A stretch of 64,000 nt of DNA. Source: Microcebus murinus (taxonomy: Eukaryota > Chordata > Mammalia > Primates > Cheirogaleidae). Below, piece by piece: positions 22,336-34,865 of the stretch (position 1 is its first letter; each line of letters begins with the position of its first letter). The notes beneath the pieces are model-generated. The model was not told the origin of the DNA and ran no database searches. It was given only the letters and a program-made list of their open reading frames with translations. Location of the stretch: assembly GCF_040939455.1 (NCBI RefSeq), contig NC_134108.1, positions 3,997,501-4,061,500 of the forward strand. Direction: 5' to 3'. The position numbers and the translations under genes are program-made.

Positions 22336-24985
22336 GTACAGAGTCACAACCCTCCAGGGAAGAGCACTGTAAAGGAAAGGAACATGACCTAATCCGGGAA
22401 AGTGAGAGTAGAGAAAACCTAAGTTGGGCTTCAAATGGAGCACTGGAGAGGGTTTAAGCTAAACCAGGATGTCAGGAATGTTCCAGAAGATGGGACCAGC
22501 AAACCTAAAGATCCTGTGGCAGGTGGGAGTATGGTGGTATTAAAGAGGAGAGAGATCTGCATGTTGGACTAGCACTTGTATGTCACTATTTCAGCCACAG
22601 AGTTGACCTAGTGGGTACCACAGTAAGAAGGTGACCCCGCTAGGCAATTATTTTAGAATGAGGAGGTACAGGTGAGATGTGTTCTACCTCCACATATGGT
22701 AGGGAACCCATGGCCGCACTATACATAATCCCAGTGCTGGGCCATTCCCAGTGAGCTTTCTGAGGAATCAGCTCAAAGTGCCCTCCATGCTGAGTGTTCT
22801 CCACTCGCCATCTCCAGCACAGCTCTCAGCCTTGAACTCAGCCCCACATTCCTAAAAGGGCGAATGAGCCTGCACTACAGGCTCAGCTGATTTATGGTCC
22901 AGCATAAATCTCATCTCCCCTCACACAGTTCTTGTTTCTTAGAATGGCAAATCCCTGACGCTGATTAAATCAAGACCCAGAAGAATCTTAAATTCCTTCT
23001 TATCCCTTTTATCCCACATCTCTTCAGTCTGTCTGCTTTCGTTGTGTTGATTCTTCTCACTAAATTTATCTGGAGACATATTGTGTCCTCTCTCTGCCTG
23101 ACAGGCCTCATTGTGTGTGTGTGTATGTGTGTGCATGCATGTGTATGGACTGTTATGACAACACCCCCTATGTCCTTCCTTTATTTTCTGCGACAAGGTG
23201 ATGTTTTCTTGAAATGTGTAGCTCACTGCATCAACCCTCAGGATTAATCGTTTTGGAGCTATGTATCTCCTGAACCACAGTAAACAATAAAAACTCCTGA
23301 GGATGTCAGGCAAGGCTCTTCTCCATGAGGACCTTGTCTATGTTCTACACCGCTCCACCTGCACCCTGCAATTTCACCACGTTTCTTGCTACTCAAAGTT
23401 CTCTCAGTGTCTCATGACTTTCTGTCATTCTCTGGGGCAGTCAGGTGAATGTCTCCTCCTTTGTAAGGAGGGAGGCACTATCCACTGGGCCAATAGCAAT
23501 CTTTAAAATATTATCAACCTCTGTTGCCTGGGTTCTTTGTATTTCTCTGGCTCACAGCAGCTAGAGTCCCATGGGAGCTGCTGTTTCTATAGGTAGCTAA
23601 GCAGGCAGAGCCAGGTGACACTGGTCACTAGAGCACAGCCCTGGCCTTGAGCCTTGTGAGCCCCCAGCACTCACCTGTTGCCAGGAGTACAACTTTCCCT
23701 GCTGGCACCCTATGTCCTCCCTGCAAGAGAAGGGTTGAAACCCCAGGCCCAGGGCTGGCTTGCGGGGGCCTGCACAGGTGATCCCCAGAAGTTCCCTGTG
23801 GCCTGGAGAGACAGGAGGGAGTGAGAAGGTGGAAGAGGTGGACTCCTTGGTATTCTCTGTGGGATTAACTGGAACCAGCAACAACTGGTGATGCAACATG
23901 GCCAGTGTTCCGCTATCTGAATAGACTCAGGTGCTCCAGGAAGAACAAGCAAGTTGTGCAGAAAGAGCCCCAAAGCCTGGGCATTCTTGGAGGGACTTCT
24001 ACCAGCAGGTTGACAGGAGGTCCTTCCTCAGTGAGTAGAGCTAGGAATGTAGGAAGAGAGGAATGCTTCTTGAAACCCTTTGCAGTCCTAAAGGAGTTGA
24101 TTCACAGAGCTCTTGATGGCTTTAGAGACTGTCAAACCTTGGAAGTCTTTGCCCAGCATTAACCTTCTAGTTTCCACATCATGGGGAAATCTGGAGGGGG
24201 TAAATTCTGTTAATAAACCACTTGCAAAATATATTTCACTAGTATATTTACAACTGGTATGGCAGTATTGTACTTAGTGGGTTCAGAGTCTCTAATCTCT
24301 TGATATGGGCTCTGGAATTTTGAACTGAGGCACCTTCTGTTATTTATGGATCCTTTCCAATAAACACGCTTGTGTAGCACTCCTCCCCACAAGCAATTTT
24401 CCATCTGTCCTGTCCAGAGAGCAGCACTGTGCTTCTCCCAGCTGGCCAGGTGAGTGGACTATGGCACTGCATTGTAGATACAGCTGCCCCACAGACACGT
24501 CCCAAAGACTGACTAGAGGTAGAAGTAGGAGGCCTTGCAGATTTCAAATCTAAGCTAAATTCTACAAGTGACTAGAAACTCTAAATGTTTGAATGGTTAT
24601 GCATGTGTTCTCAGCATTGACGAAGCAGCTGCTGTGACCCTGTTTATCTGCAATCTGTGAATCTGTTAGAACTCAGGGGAAAGGGCCGTCCTCATCCCCA
24701 GCTTACAACAAAAGCCATATCCGCAGGTTTCCTGAATTTATACATGACAGCTTCAGAATTTATGCCAGGATATGTGTGCTAATCTAAATAAAGCAGTGTT
24801 TCCAAGCAAGTATTTCCAAGATATGTTTGTTTTGTTTTCACTCTTAAAAGACTGACTTACTAAACTTGGAAATAGAAGTTAAGGTCTACATGTTGTCATC
24901 ATAGTGAAGCTACAAAAACCCACTCTTTTTTGACTTCATTGCTACAGTTGCTATGTCAGCTGTGAGTCTTATGGCCAGTTTTGGT
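22336..24985. other. Unassigned interval, GC-richer in the middle
   Basis: 23580-24180 is richer in G+C than its surroundings. On the minus strand it offers a splice-donor-like 'caacaggtgagtgc' near 23670, plus frames at 23597-23899 and 23710-23973. These have no domain and no matching second exon is seen. A polyadenylation-like 'aataaacac' occurs near 24360. Nothing is firm enough to call a gene. Confidence 0.4.
23110..23148. repeat. (GT)n microsatellite
   Basis: Interrupted GT/AT run; its minus-strand translation is the THTHTH stretch of a meaningless frame. Confidence 0.85.
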
Positions 24986-24989
24986 GATG

Positions 24990-25680
24990 TATCCTTTGCT
25001 CTCTGACTACTTTTAATATATATATATTTTTTTGTCTTTTTGGTGTACAGGTATTTGATTATAACATATGTAGGTGTATATATTATTGAATTCTTGTCTT
25101 TTCTCATATGCAAATATTATCAACAAATTTCTGCTTCTTTTGCCCAACCTCTCTCCTGTATGGTTTTCCTTTCTAGATCTTCAATAAGACTATTCTTGAT
25201 GTTATTATTTTCATCATGTATGTCACTTGTATCTTTTTATAGTTCTTCTTTCTTTATCACCTTGGGCTTATTCTGGTTAATTTCTTCAGTTCAGTACGCT
25301 AAGATTTTTTTCTGCTTTGTCTAATATGTTATTTAATCCATCCACTGAATTTTTAATTTAGTGTGTATGTATTATATATGCAGTCTATTCTGAGTAGTTC
25401 TATTTAGTTCTTTATCAAATATACCTGATCACTTATGATGGTATGTATTTTGTAGCTTATTCCTTTTTTAATTCCCCTATTTACTCCTTATAAATATTTA
25501 GACATTTAGCATATATTGTCTATTGGCTAATTCTAGTATCTGCAACAAGTTTTCTTCTGAAATTTGTTGCTCTGCTTACACTCAGCCCAGGTTTATATTT
25601 GAAAATTGCTTGCTTTATTTTATCCAGTAGGCTTAGATATTATGAATCAATACGATTTCTTTACCATGTTGCTAGAAATC
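24990..25680 (-). mobile_element. Old L1/HAL1 ORF1-5' region, antisense
   Basis: 'catgtatgtcacttgtatc', 'tgctttgtctaatatg', 'tctattctgagtagttc' and 'ttggctaattctagtatctg' follow the antisense ORF1/5' UTR pattern of ancient L1 or HAL1, similar to 62150-62400. Not coding. Boundaries are approximate. Confidence 0.6.
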
Positions 25681-27929
25681 AGACTTCCCAGTTACTTAAA
25701 AAGAATATTTTAAGAAAATACTGACTTCATATCAGAAACTTTGTAAAATACTTAAAAGTATAATGCAATCTAACCTATAATAGATATGTATTACATATTC
25801 TCTTCTATAATATTTCTTAAAACATTGATGTATTTTATCACAAAGTACTACTAAATGACATGGGAAAATGCTAATGATACAATGATGAATGAAAATAACA
25901 AAGTTGCTCCTCAATATCCTTGAAGTAAGAAATACAAAATGCCCACCATAAATTTTAGAAAATAATACCTTTCAATACCATTCAATTTCTGATCACCTAT
26001 TTCTTTCAAACTATTTAATTTTTTTTTGAATTCAGCTATGATTTGAACAAGGCTAGACCTAATCCTAGAGATACTAGAATATCTAAACAAGTCCAGATAG
26101 TTTGGGAAATGTGTTTTAAAGAGGAAAAAAAAGTGTCAGGATCCCAGTGTGGAGTGAATTTTGGAAAACCCTGGAAACACAAGTTACATTTCTTATATAG
26201 AGAGATCCCTATTATATACAGATATTATATTATTATAATAAAATCTAAAATATAGATAGAACTAGTAGAAAGGTAGATCTGAACTAGCACTTAGTAGCAT
26301 TTTAAAGTACTAGGAAATTTTTATTTTAATTCAACTTATATATTAATCAGTCAAATGTAATATACTGTCTTTGGCCAAAGTATAAATAAAAATTTGATCA
26401 TATCTGCATTTCAGAAAATGAAAACAGAGATCAGTAACAGTAGGAACACATCTTAGGCACACTCCCAGGGAAGAACATGGCTCCTTCTTCCAAAACCAGA
26501 TAGGCAAGCACCCTGGTCTACCCTGACAAATAACAAATATTTCATGTAAAAAGGGTTAGGCCTAGGAATAAGATTTCCCAGAAAGTGAGGTATTCCTTCT
26601 CCTCTTTAAATTCATATTTCTTGGCCAGAAGCCCTGGCCAGTCCTGGAATTTCCATTACAAAATTTAAATGTTGTAGCAATAATTTTTTAATGCTGTAAG
26701 TTCTGTAAATTTATTCACTAATCATATAGAAAAAAAATGTATGTGCATTTTAGATAAAATATGCCCTGTGTTATGGTTTTGCTAAGCCAGCCAAATTGAA
26801 TGTAAACAAAATGTAAATTAAGCATGACTTTCATTATGAGTTTCAATCACATAGATCTTTCTGTGGACAAGAAAATTTCAGAGTTATGGTTTATGTATTT
26901 AAATTCTTCATTCTATGTCAGTTTTAATATATCTTCTCCATGATGACACGACATATGCTTTCTAGTAGCTAATGGGTAGTTGTAGTTTAATCGATGAAGG
27001 GCTTCTAACAAGTTACAAGAATTGTGTGCAGTGGCAACAGAGGACCCATCTGCACACAGAGCCTTGGCTTTTCAAGACAGTAACTATGTGACTTTCTTTT
27101 AGTCTCCTAACTGCAGTGCAACAGAAAAGATGTCTCATTTAGTTCCAGAATATTTTTAAATGCATGTTCTTTAAAATGGCACTGGCCATGAAGATATGGG
27201 TTACAAATCTAGGGAAGCGAAGATGCTTTTTCTGTCTCTGCAACTTCTGGGGGAAGACAGAGGAGATGGTATGAAGAGAAAGAGGGGAATGGAAGTTTGG
27301 GGAGGGTTGGCCTTCACTTTGCGCTAATGACCCCACTTTCAGGTGGGGAATGTTAAATGGAACTTCTGTAGATATTAGAAGATGGTCTTAGCAAAAGAAG
27401 AGGAAGGCCTCGCTCAGTTTATTTGTTACTCTTGTTGAAGTCTTCTTTACAAAACAAAACATTATAAAGCAACTATATGAGAAATATATAAACTACCCAT
27501 GTCTATATATAAAAATCAATGAACTTGGTAGTTATGTAACAAATGTGAACATAGAAATTTTTTTTTAGAAATGCCCATTAAGTCAAAAAGGTTTTGCATT
27601 TCACCACAGCAGCTGCTGTTGAGAGATCCCTGAGAACATCACACAAGCAACAAGAACAATTGTCTTTTGAGTAAGAGCAAGAGGGAGTGTTTTTCAAGGA
27701 AGGAAGGAATCTGTAGTTCTTTTTAGTTTAGCAAAGAGGAGATTTCTGCATCCCCCACCTAGCCACCTGCAAAAAGCATTCTTAGACATCTGAGAGAAGC
27801 ATATTTTTAAATGGGATTACCAGAGTGTAGTCACATTAAGAAAAATGTACTTGTAGCTTTTTAGCATCATGCAATCACAATGGGCAAGAGAATGAGCAAA
27901 TAAAATACTTAAAGCAATTGAAATGGTTT
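25681..27929. other. Unassigned interval
   Basis: No gene, RNA or recognised repeat. A/T-rich, with frames under 71 codons and no domains. Confidence 0.5.
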
Positions 27930-28255
27930 AGTTATGTAATTTTACAGCTTTTATTTTTAATACACGCTAATTGGAAAAGAAACTAGAGTACACAGATAAG
28001 TGAAATATGAAAAAAACAAAAATTGCTTGCTATCTTACCACTTAGATACAATAGCCACTCTTGATATGTTGATGTGTCTTCCGACTTTTATATTCATCTA
28101 CCAAGATAGTTAAACATCTAGATGTTTATTTCTACTTATCTATAACAAAGCTAAGAATGGATTAGATATCTTGTTTTATAGCCTTTTTTTACTTAAAATT
28201 ATGCAATATGCAGCCATTGTTTTTTTGGAAATAAATACACAACTTCATTTTAAGT
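27930..28255 (-). mobile_element. Old L1ME-like 3' UTR, antisense
   Basis: 'gctatcttaccacttagat', 'caatagccactcttgatatg' and 'gtgtcttccgacttttat' are the antisense wording of an ancient L1ME 3' UTR ('...ccacccagagataacc...'-type). Diverged, no tail visible. Confidence 0.6.
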
Positions 28256-28259
28256 CACT

Positions 28260-28435
28260 ATATATTGTTTTATCTTATGTTATATATATATGTATATACT
28301 CATATGAGAGTATATGTACGTAGAATATAGACAGAGATTGTGTGTATGTGTGTGTATATATTTAGAGTATATATATATATGTGTATATATATATACATAT
28401 ATATGTGTGTATATATATATATTAGTGTAGAAGGG
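28260..28435. repeat. (TA)/(TG) low-complexity tract
   Basis: A long alternating purine-pyrimidine tract of 'tatata' and 'tgtgta' blocks. It is likely length-polymorphic and could form Z-DNA or cruciforms. Confidence 0.9.
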
Positions 28436-28483
28436 ATGTCCTGAAAGTATCCAACCACTGGATACTTCCCAGACAGCCCTCCT

Positions 28484-28508
28484 AGAGAGAGAGAGAGAGA
28501 GAGAGAGA

Positions 28509-28537
<29 letters not shown>
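28484..28537. repeat. (GA)n(GT)n compound microsatellite
   Basis: About 13 GA units run directly into about 13 GT units without interruption, so it is likely to vary in length. Confidence 0.97.
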
Positions 28538-28539
<2 letters not shown>

Positions 28540-31500
28540 CTCTAAATCTCAACTTGGGAACATTTAATTTGTTCCTATATTGTAAAAGATTGCTTAGGCT
28601 TCCTTACAGTTGGTTGCTAGACTTCAAGGGTATGCATCCTAAGACAGTAAGGTGCTTGGCATTTTTGTCATCTAGCCTCAGAAGTTGTGTATTGTCAATT
28701 CTTGATTCCTTAATTGGTCAAGGCAGCCACAAAGTCCAACTTAGTTTCAAGGGAACACAGCAGATCTTCCCTTTTATTGGGGAAGTGGAAAGATTTCAGA
28801 TGTTCGTGGAGTATATTTTTCTAACAGTCCTTGGAAAATACAGTCTATCATACTAGTTTTCTCATTGAGTGGAGATATGATGAGGAGTGTCTTTTCAGCA
28901 CTGAAAGATAGAGAATACCTTCACAGTTTTACGTAGTTTCTAGGTGATAATTATTTTTTGTGTATTTTTAACTTCTTGTTTTTTTGTAAAAGTATTTTTA
29001 TTATGAAAGAAAGGAAATCATTATTTGAAATTTAAAAGCAAAATTTTAAGGGAATGTGGATTTTTTTATTTTGTAGCTATTAGGTTTGTTTAGACTTTAG
29101 GGATCTGAAAGCATGGAACATTATTTTTAAATATACTCAGTGCCTAGTTTAGTGGAACACACAGACAGACACCAAATACACTCTCTAAGTACCTGAATTC
29201 ATTCTATTATTGATCAGGTGTTTTGTTACAAGGTATGGGCAACAATGTTGGGAACCATGAATGCATTCCTGCAACCCACGTTTACCTAAATGGAAAATAA
29301 CACTGAAGTTTTAATCAATGAAAGCCTCACAGGTGAAAATGCTCCTGACCTCTGGGACAAAAGGATTGAGATAAGAGTGCAAGGTTTTCTGGCCAACATA
29401 CAGTATATTTTTATACTAAAGAAGAGTCTAAGTAGTTACATGATGTTTCAGAGTCAAAAAGCACCAAGACTCTGGAATGACTTTCTACTTCTTACCTCTT
29501 CAAACAAGCCATTGTTGGTTGAAGCACCTGCTCCTCTCCTAACAGATACTGAATAGCAAGATTTTTCAAAAGCTTCTCTAAAGATACCTTGGTTGTATCC
29601 CTGAGCTTCTAAACAGTCTGTCTTTAAATGAAGACATAGTATTTTTCAATAGCTCTTGCCTTATACCCCTTCCATCTGAGTCGCCAAAGAAATGCCACTT
29701 GTTTGAAGTGAATTTCTTTCTTTACAACGAAAAAACTATCTTCCCTCTTCTGAAATATTTAACAGTCTGACCTACACTATTACTCCACACTCGACTCAAT
29801 ATCTTTGTCAAGAGAGAGAAGTGAGTCATTTTTCTTAAACTGCTACTAATGCTGACAATGCCCTGCCCTATCATTTATTTCCACGAGGAAGAGAGATGTA
29901 ATTATTGTGTGTTGCTTTGCTTCTTATAGGATTCTTACCTTATCTTAATTTTTACATGTCTAATGAGAACTGTTCTGTGAATACTATATATTTCCTATTG
30001 AAACCCAGCAGCTGTCAATTTCCCTTTTTCTTGCATTTTATTTCTCTTCATTTTAAGAGTGCTATTCATGCAATATGCTGAACTGAATTAAGGAAGCTAT
30101 TTCCCTAATGAAATGTTCTGTGGTCTATGTGGCTTGTTAACATTTGATTGTTGCATTTTTTTTTTCTTTTAACTGTTCTTTAACATTCTTGTTTGGATGT
30201 TCTAACAGGGGAGCACAGCTACTCATCTACCCTTGACCAAAGAACAGTCCTCTTCTATCAGGGAAGGTCATGCTCTTCAATTGAATGTGCAGCTTTGGGA
30301 AGGACACACATAGAGCAGAGGGAGGAAGGGGACACCCGCCTAGACAGTCAGATCAGCCAAACCGACCCTGGAGATCCATAGGGTGACAGATGTCATAGCC
30401 AGATCACCCACACATTCTGTTCTTTAACATTCTTATGTTTTTCTCCTTATACTGATGACAAAGTCGTGTCCACCTTATGGAATAGGCTGCTTTCAAAATA
30501 CACATGAGGCATACTAGCACCTGATGGGCTCCTTTGTGTTCCCAAAAATTATGGCACAGTTCTAGTTTTGGAAACACCTTCTAGACATTCATGGCACTGA
30601 AAGACAACACAATCAGCTATGTCAGGGACATGGAGAATCCTGCTACAGTGCAGATGTAACTCAGCAATAGGAAGAGGATATGGCCAGTAAAAATGTGGTA
30701 ATAAAGGTAATGAACATGAAGGTGCTTTGTAAACTATCAGATGCAATATAAATATCAGCTTGCATGATATGAAAATTAATTAAGTCAGGAAGCTCACTCT
30801 CAAAGAAGTATTTACCACAAGGGGATATATGCATATAAAGTGAAAAGAGTTTTAAAGGAACATGTTCTATTTTCTCCTTTTTTTTCCCCATGAGAATAGA
30901 GCAACTATGGGTCTATAATCAGTGCTCTGAATAAGTAGAACATGACAGGATACAATCACAGAGCAATTTTTAAAAATTCTTCCCACCAGCTTTGATGGGA
31001 TAATTTCAGGTAAGTCCCTTGCATCTCTGGTCACCCCTAGATAACAAACAGCTCTCTAAATTGAAGTCACAAAAGCTGCATTCATTTCTTTAATTAAACT
31101 ATAATATTGAAAATTCTAAATGTTGTTACTCATCCAACCTTCTCTCTTGAAGGCTGGCTTCAGGCAGGAAGGGGCTGCCAGTTTGCTCTCTCTTCCACAC
31201 CTCAGCTATCAACCTCTGCCCGCTAGGCAGCTAGTAGCTCTTCCAGGATTGGGGTGGAAAGGAGAGATAAATCACTGAAAAAATATGATCTGGTTGTAAT
31301 GTTGTGATGTATTGAGGGAAGTGGATTTTAGAAACTGACTCATTAGAAATTTTCTCGCTGGCAATATGTGACTGGACTTCCTGTGGTGTGAGGTTCCAGC
31401 TCTCTGGTTAAAACTTCTTCAGTCCCTTGACATCTGTTGTTCCCATCACAGGATGTACAATTGGTGTGGAGAAAGTGTGCCCCTTGGGGCCACCAATGGT

Positions 31501-31829
31501 AGAAGTGCAAGTCACTCCCACTCCTGCCATCTCTGCTCTGTGATCACAGGCAGCTAGCCAGTCACAGCCTCTTGGTTTGGGATTTTCCCAAGCATAATTC
31601 CGGTATCAATTCACGGTGTCTACAAACTCTAAGAAATTCATATCTAGCCCCTGATTGTCCTTCTCCAAGTTTCCCTCACCAGGCTTACGTGTAGGAGGAA
31701 ACGGGGAGCTACTGCCTGCCCCTCCACCATGGGAAGGGAGGGCTCATGCCACAGGCTCAGGTGAAATGACCGAGGAGGCCTAGTTTCTTCAACAAGTCAG
31801 TGTCATAAAAATGTATGGAGCTATTGATA
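28538..31829. other. Unassigned interval
   Basis: No gene was found. Short frames at 28554-28856, 29290-29556 and 30193-30381 have no domain or gene context. 30210-30400 is more complex, GC-richer sequence that reads like part of an older repeat, but it was not placed. 31140-31780 is mildly GC-rich and featureless. Confidence 0.45.
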
Positions 31830-32200
31830 AAAAATAGCTAGAAGAAGTACAAGCTCTGCTTTGACAATGTTTAGATGAACCAGATATAAAGGACATTTTT
31901 TTAGGTAATTGAAGATATTTGAAAATAGTGTGATCTTTAAAAGAGATAAAAATTTATTGAAATCAGAAAGTGATTGAAAAAAGGTACAAGATAAAATGGG
32001 CAGTATGATCTCATATGAATTAAAAATGCATATATATGAGAGAATTTACAAATGTATATTTATAATATATATTAACATATTAACTGTGGTGGTCTCTTTA
32101 TAGTTGAAATATGATATTTTATCTTGCCATTTTTGCTTGTCTTTATCTTTAAGTTTTCAACAATGTATAGGAATATTTCTGGCAAAAAGAGACTTCTTTC
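31830..32200 (+). mobile_element. Old L1ME-like 3' end, sense
   Basis: 'gcagtatgatctcatatg', 'tgtggtggtctctttatag' and 'taagttttcaacaatgta' match the 3' end of ancient L1ME elements in sense. Weakly bounded on the left. Confidence 0.5.
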
Positions 32201-32603
32201 TTGGTTCCTCCAACATTTAAATATCCATTTATGGTAAATTAGAGTTAAAAATTAAAAAAGAAAGAGTGATTTGGGGCTTCCATTTTGCAAGGCTTCCTTA
32301 AATGATCTAGTACCTCATGATGGAATGGAATTATAACTGGTATCAAGTTCTTTATTCCCTTTGTTTGCCAAAAATTTCCATTTTAACATCTTGCTAACAC
32401 ACCACTCATTCACTTGCCAGCAAGGTAACCAGTGCTCTGGTCATGGACCATCCAGATCCTTCTTTTGTAACAAACTAATAAGCCCAGAGAGTTGTGATTT
32501 CTGAACTATCAGACCATTGTCAAAGCACCATTGCTTAGGCATAGCTAGAGAATATAATCATCCTTTGAAATCCATGTGCTGTACCTGGATAAAAATAAAT
32601 TTT

Positions 32604-32619
32604 AAAAAAATTTATTTAA
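32604..32619 (+). repeat. Alu target-site duplication, left copy
   Basis: 'aaaaaaatttatttaa' directly precedes the Alu and reappears after its tail at 32964-32979. The implied first nick (TTTT/AA on the bottom strand) is canonical for the L1 endonuclease. Confidence 0.9.
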
Positions 32620-32934
32620 GGCCGGGCGCTGTGGCTCACGCCTGTAATCCTAGCTCTTGGGAGGCCGAGGCGGGCGGATTGCTCAAGGTCAGGAGTTCAA
32701 AACCAGCCTGAGCAAGAGCAAGACCCCGTCTCTACTATAAATAGAAAGAAATTAATTGGCCAACTGATATATATATAAAAAATTAGCCGGGCATAGTGGC
32801 GCATGCCTGTAGTCCCAGCTACTCGGGAGGCTGAGGCAGAAGGATCACTGGAGCCTAGGAGTTTGAGGTTGCTGTGAGCTAGGCTGACGCCACGGCACTC
32901 ACTCTAGCCTGGACAACAAAGCGAGACTCTGTCT

Positions 32935-32963
<29 letters not shown>
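32620..32963 (+). mobile_element. Alu: Strepsirrhine-type dimeric Alu
   Basis: A full-length dimeric Alu begins 'ggccgggcgctgtggctc' and ends 'gcgagactctgtctc' plus a long A tail. The left arm has the pol III A box ('tggctcacgcctg') and B box ('ggtcaggagttcaaaacc'). The linker reads 'gtctctactataaatag' and 'aattaattggccaac', and the right arm 'gctgtgagctaggctgac' and 'gccacggcactcactctag'. These variants are those of lemur-type Alus and differ from the human AluS/AluY consensus. It is moved in trans by L1 ORF2p. Few mutations and clean TSDs suggest a fairly recent insertion. Confidence 0.95.
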
Positions 32964-32973
<10 letters not shown>

Positions 32974-32979
32974 ATTTAA
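32964..32979 (+). repeat. Alu target-site duplication, right copy
   Basis: Second copy of the 16-bp Alu TSD. Its leading A's merge with the poly(A) tail, so the exact boundary is ambiguous. Confidence 0.85.
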
Positions 32980-33004
32980 AATAAATTTTTTAAAAAAGAG
33001 AATA

Positions 33005-33042
33005 TATTAAAAAATAATAATAAATAAATAAATAAATAAGAG
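33005..33042. repeat. (AAAT)n patch
   Basis: Short run of 'aaat' units in A-rich DNA after the Alu. Confidence 0.85.
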
Positions 33043-33194
33043 AATATAGACACCATGATTTCCAGTGGGTTGTTATGGCAGTGTCAACCAATAATGTAAG
33101 ACAGACAAGTACTCTGTCTCCACTTGGGGAAAAAAAAGAGAGAGAGAAATCCTATAATGTCTTCCTATCACAAGAGTAAAAATCCATAGTTTTT

Positions 33195-33570
33195 ACAATG
33201 ACTGACAATGCTCTATGTCTCCTCTACCTGGCATGGTCTTCTCCCAAAACTTCAAGGGCTGAATCTTTTTCTTGATTCATACTTCATCTCAAATGTCATA
33301 TCCGTAAGGAAGATTTGTATGACAATCCTACTTACTGCTTGTCCTCCATTCCCTCCCTGTCACACTATTCTCTGTTTTCTTCTTATCAAGTCAGTGCCTA
33401 CAATGGTTTTTTATGTATTTGTTTGTTACAGGTTTCATTGTTTTTTGCCCCCCTTTCATGCTCCCTGAGATAGGGACATGGGCTCTCTCCTGCATTATGA
33501 TAAATTTCTTACACAGTTTTAGGCACATAGTAGCTGCTTAACAGATATTTGTGAAATGAATGGATCAATG
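33195..33570 (+). mobile_element. L2 (LINE-2) 3' end, sense
   Basis: 'atctcaaatgtcatatcc', 'cttcttatcaagtcagtgc', 'ttatgtatttgtttgttac', 'gctccctgagatagggac' and the terminal 'ggcacatagtagctgctt' plus 'gtgaaatgaatgg' match the conserved L2 3' region. Ancient and dead. Confidence 0.85.
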
Positions 33571-33639
33571 CTCTAGATACATCGATGCAGATAAATAAGC
33601 CGACTATAGTAACAACCATAAACAGACTGAGTTCAGCCA

Positions 33640-33962
33640 AGGGCTGAAGCTTAACGGTATTTTGTAAAGAACACGACTTTCACGTATGAGTGAGATCAAG
33701 TGGCATTTTTCTTTCTCTGTGTGGCTCATTTCACTTAACATCATGTCCTCCAGCCTCATCCATTTTGTCACAAGTGACAGTAATTCCTTTCTTTCAGACT
33801 GAATAATATTCCATTGTCTATTATTGTATTCCATTGTGTGCGTGTGTCCACCACACACATAAGTTTTTTATTCATTTATCCATGGATGAATTGGTTGTTT
33901 CCATATCTTGAAAACTGTCATTTCCATATATTGAATTAGGTTATTTCCATGTCTTAGATAAT
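33640..33962 (-). mobile_element. Inverted 5' part of an old L1
   Basis: Antisense L1 3'-region text: 'atgagtgagatcaagtgg', 'ttcacttaacatcatgtcc', 'tgaataatattccattg' and 'catttatccatggatgaat'. It is followed at once by sense L1 at 33963, both starting from the same L1 position ('gatctcact.atatgtg'). Confidence 0.85.
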
Positions 33963-34335
33963 AATCTTACTTATATGTAGAATCTAAAAAATGTAAAATT
34001 AATAGAAATAGATAGTAGAATTGTGGTTATAGGAATGGGGGGAAGAAACGAGGAGATGTTGGTCAGAGTACAAACTTGCCTTTATATTGAATGAATAAGT
34101 CTAGAGATCTAAGGTACAGTTTGAGGAGTCTAGCTGATAATATTGCATTGTATATTGAAAATTTGCTTATGATGTAAATTTTAGGTATTCTTATCACTAT
34201 GTGAGGTGATGGATGTGTTAGTTTGCTTGACTGTAGTAATCATTTATATGCACATATACATGTATATCTCAAAACATCATGTAGTATACTTTGAATATAT
34301 ATAATAAAAACAAATTAGTTTAAAAGAAAACATTA
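33963..34335 (+). mobile_element. Sense 3' part of the same 5'-inverted L1
   Basis: 'cttacttatatgtagaatc', 'ttgtggttataggaatgg' and 'gaggtgatggatgtgtta' run to 'ataataaaaac', a complete sense 3' UTR of an old L1. With the preceding inverted piece it forms a classic twin-priming product. Confidence 0.85.
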
Positions 34336-34399
34336 GAAAAATATCATCAAAAATCCCAGAACTCCAAGCAAATATTTGAGAATATAACCAAATTTAAAA

Positions 34400-34865
34400 A
34401 ATAAAAACAATAAAGTGACTTTTTTTCTCTAGTGTGCTAAAAATAATTAAAAATTTGACAAATCAGAGTTGTCTAGGGTTTAACAATGGATACACTCATG
34501 TTATAGTGAGGGAGTGAAAATTGCTGTCATCTTCCTGGTGAGACAATTTGAAAATGGATTAAGGTATAAAATGTTCAGCAATCATATTTCTGGGGCATTT
34601 ATGGAATGAAGATCACAAGTAGAGATTGGTATAGACAGAAGGATATCCACGACTTACAAGCTATATTTCATCACCGGGCATTGGTTTCTGCGAAGCACAA
34701 TGCAGATGCAAAGCAGAATAGTATGCAGTCATTGAAATGCGGGTGCAGAAGAATTAACAATGTTATATCTGGTGATGAAACTTGAAGTGATTTTTTGCTT
34801 TCTTCTCTGCACATTCTCAAATGATTGAGTATTTTATATTTAACAGTTCTATTTTTAAATATAAT
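34400..34865 (+). mobile_element. Possible old L1 3' region, sense
   Basis: 'gacaatttgaaaatgg', 'cagcaatcatatttctgggg', 'agcagaatagtatgcagtc' and 'gatgaaacttgaagtg' loosely follow the ORF2 end and 3' UTR of an ancient L1. Weak match. Confidence 0.4.

Noticed and set aside
28280..28552. 90-codon minus frame with HTHTHT and LSLSLS runs
   Set aside because: It is the translation of dinucleotide microsatellites.
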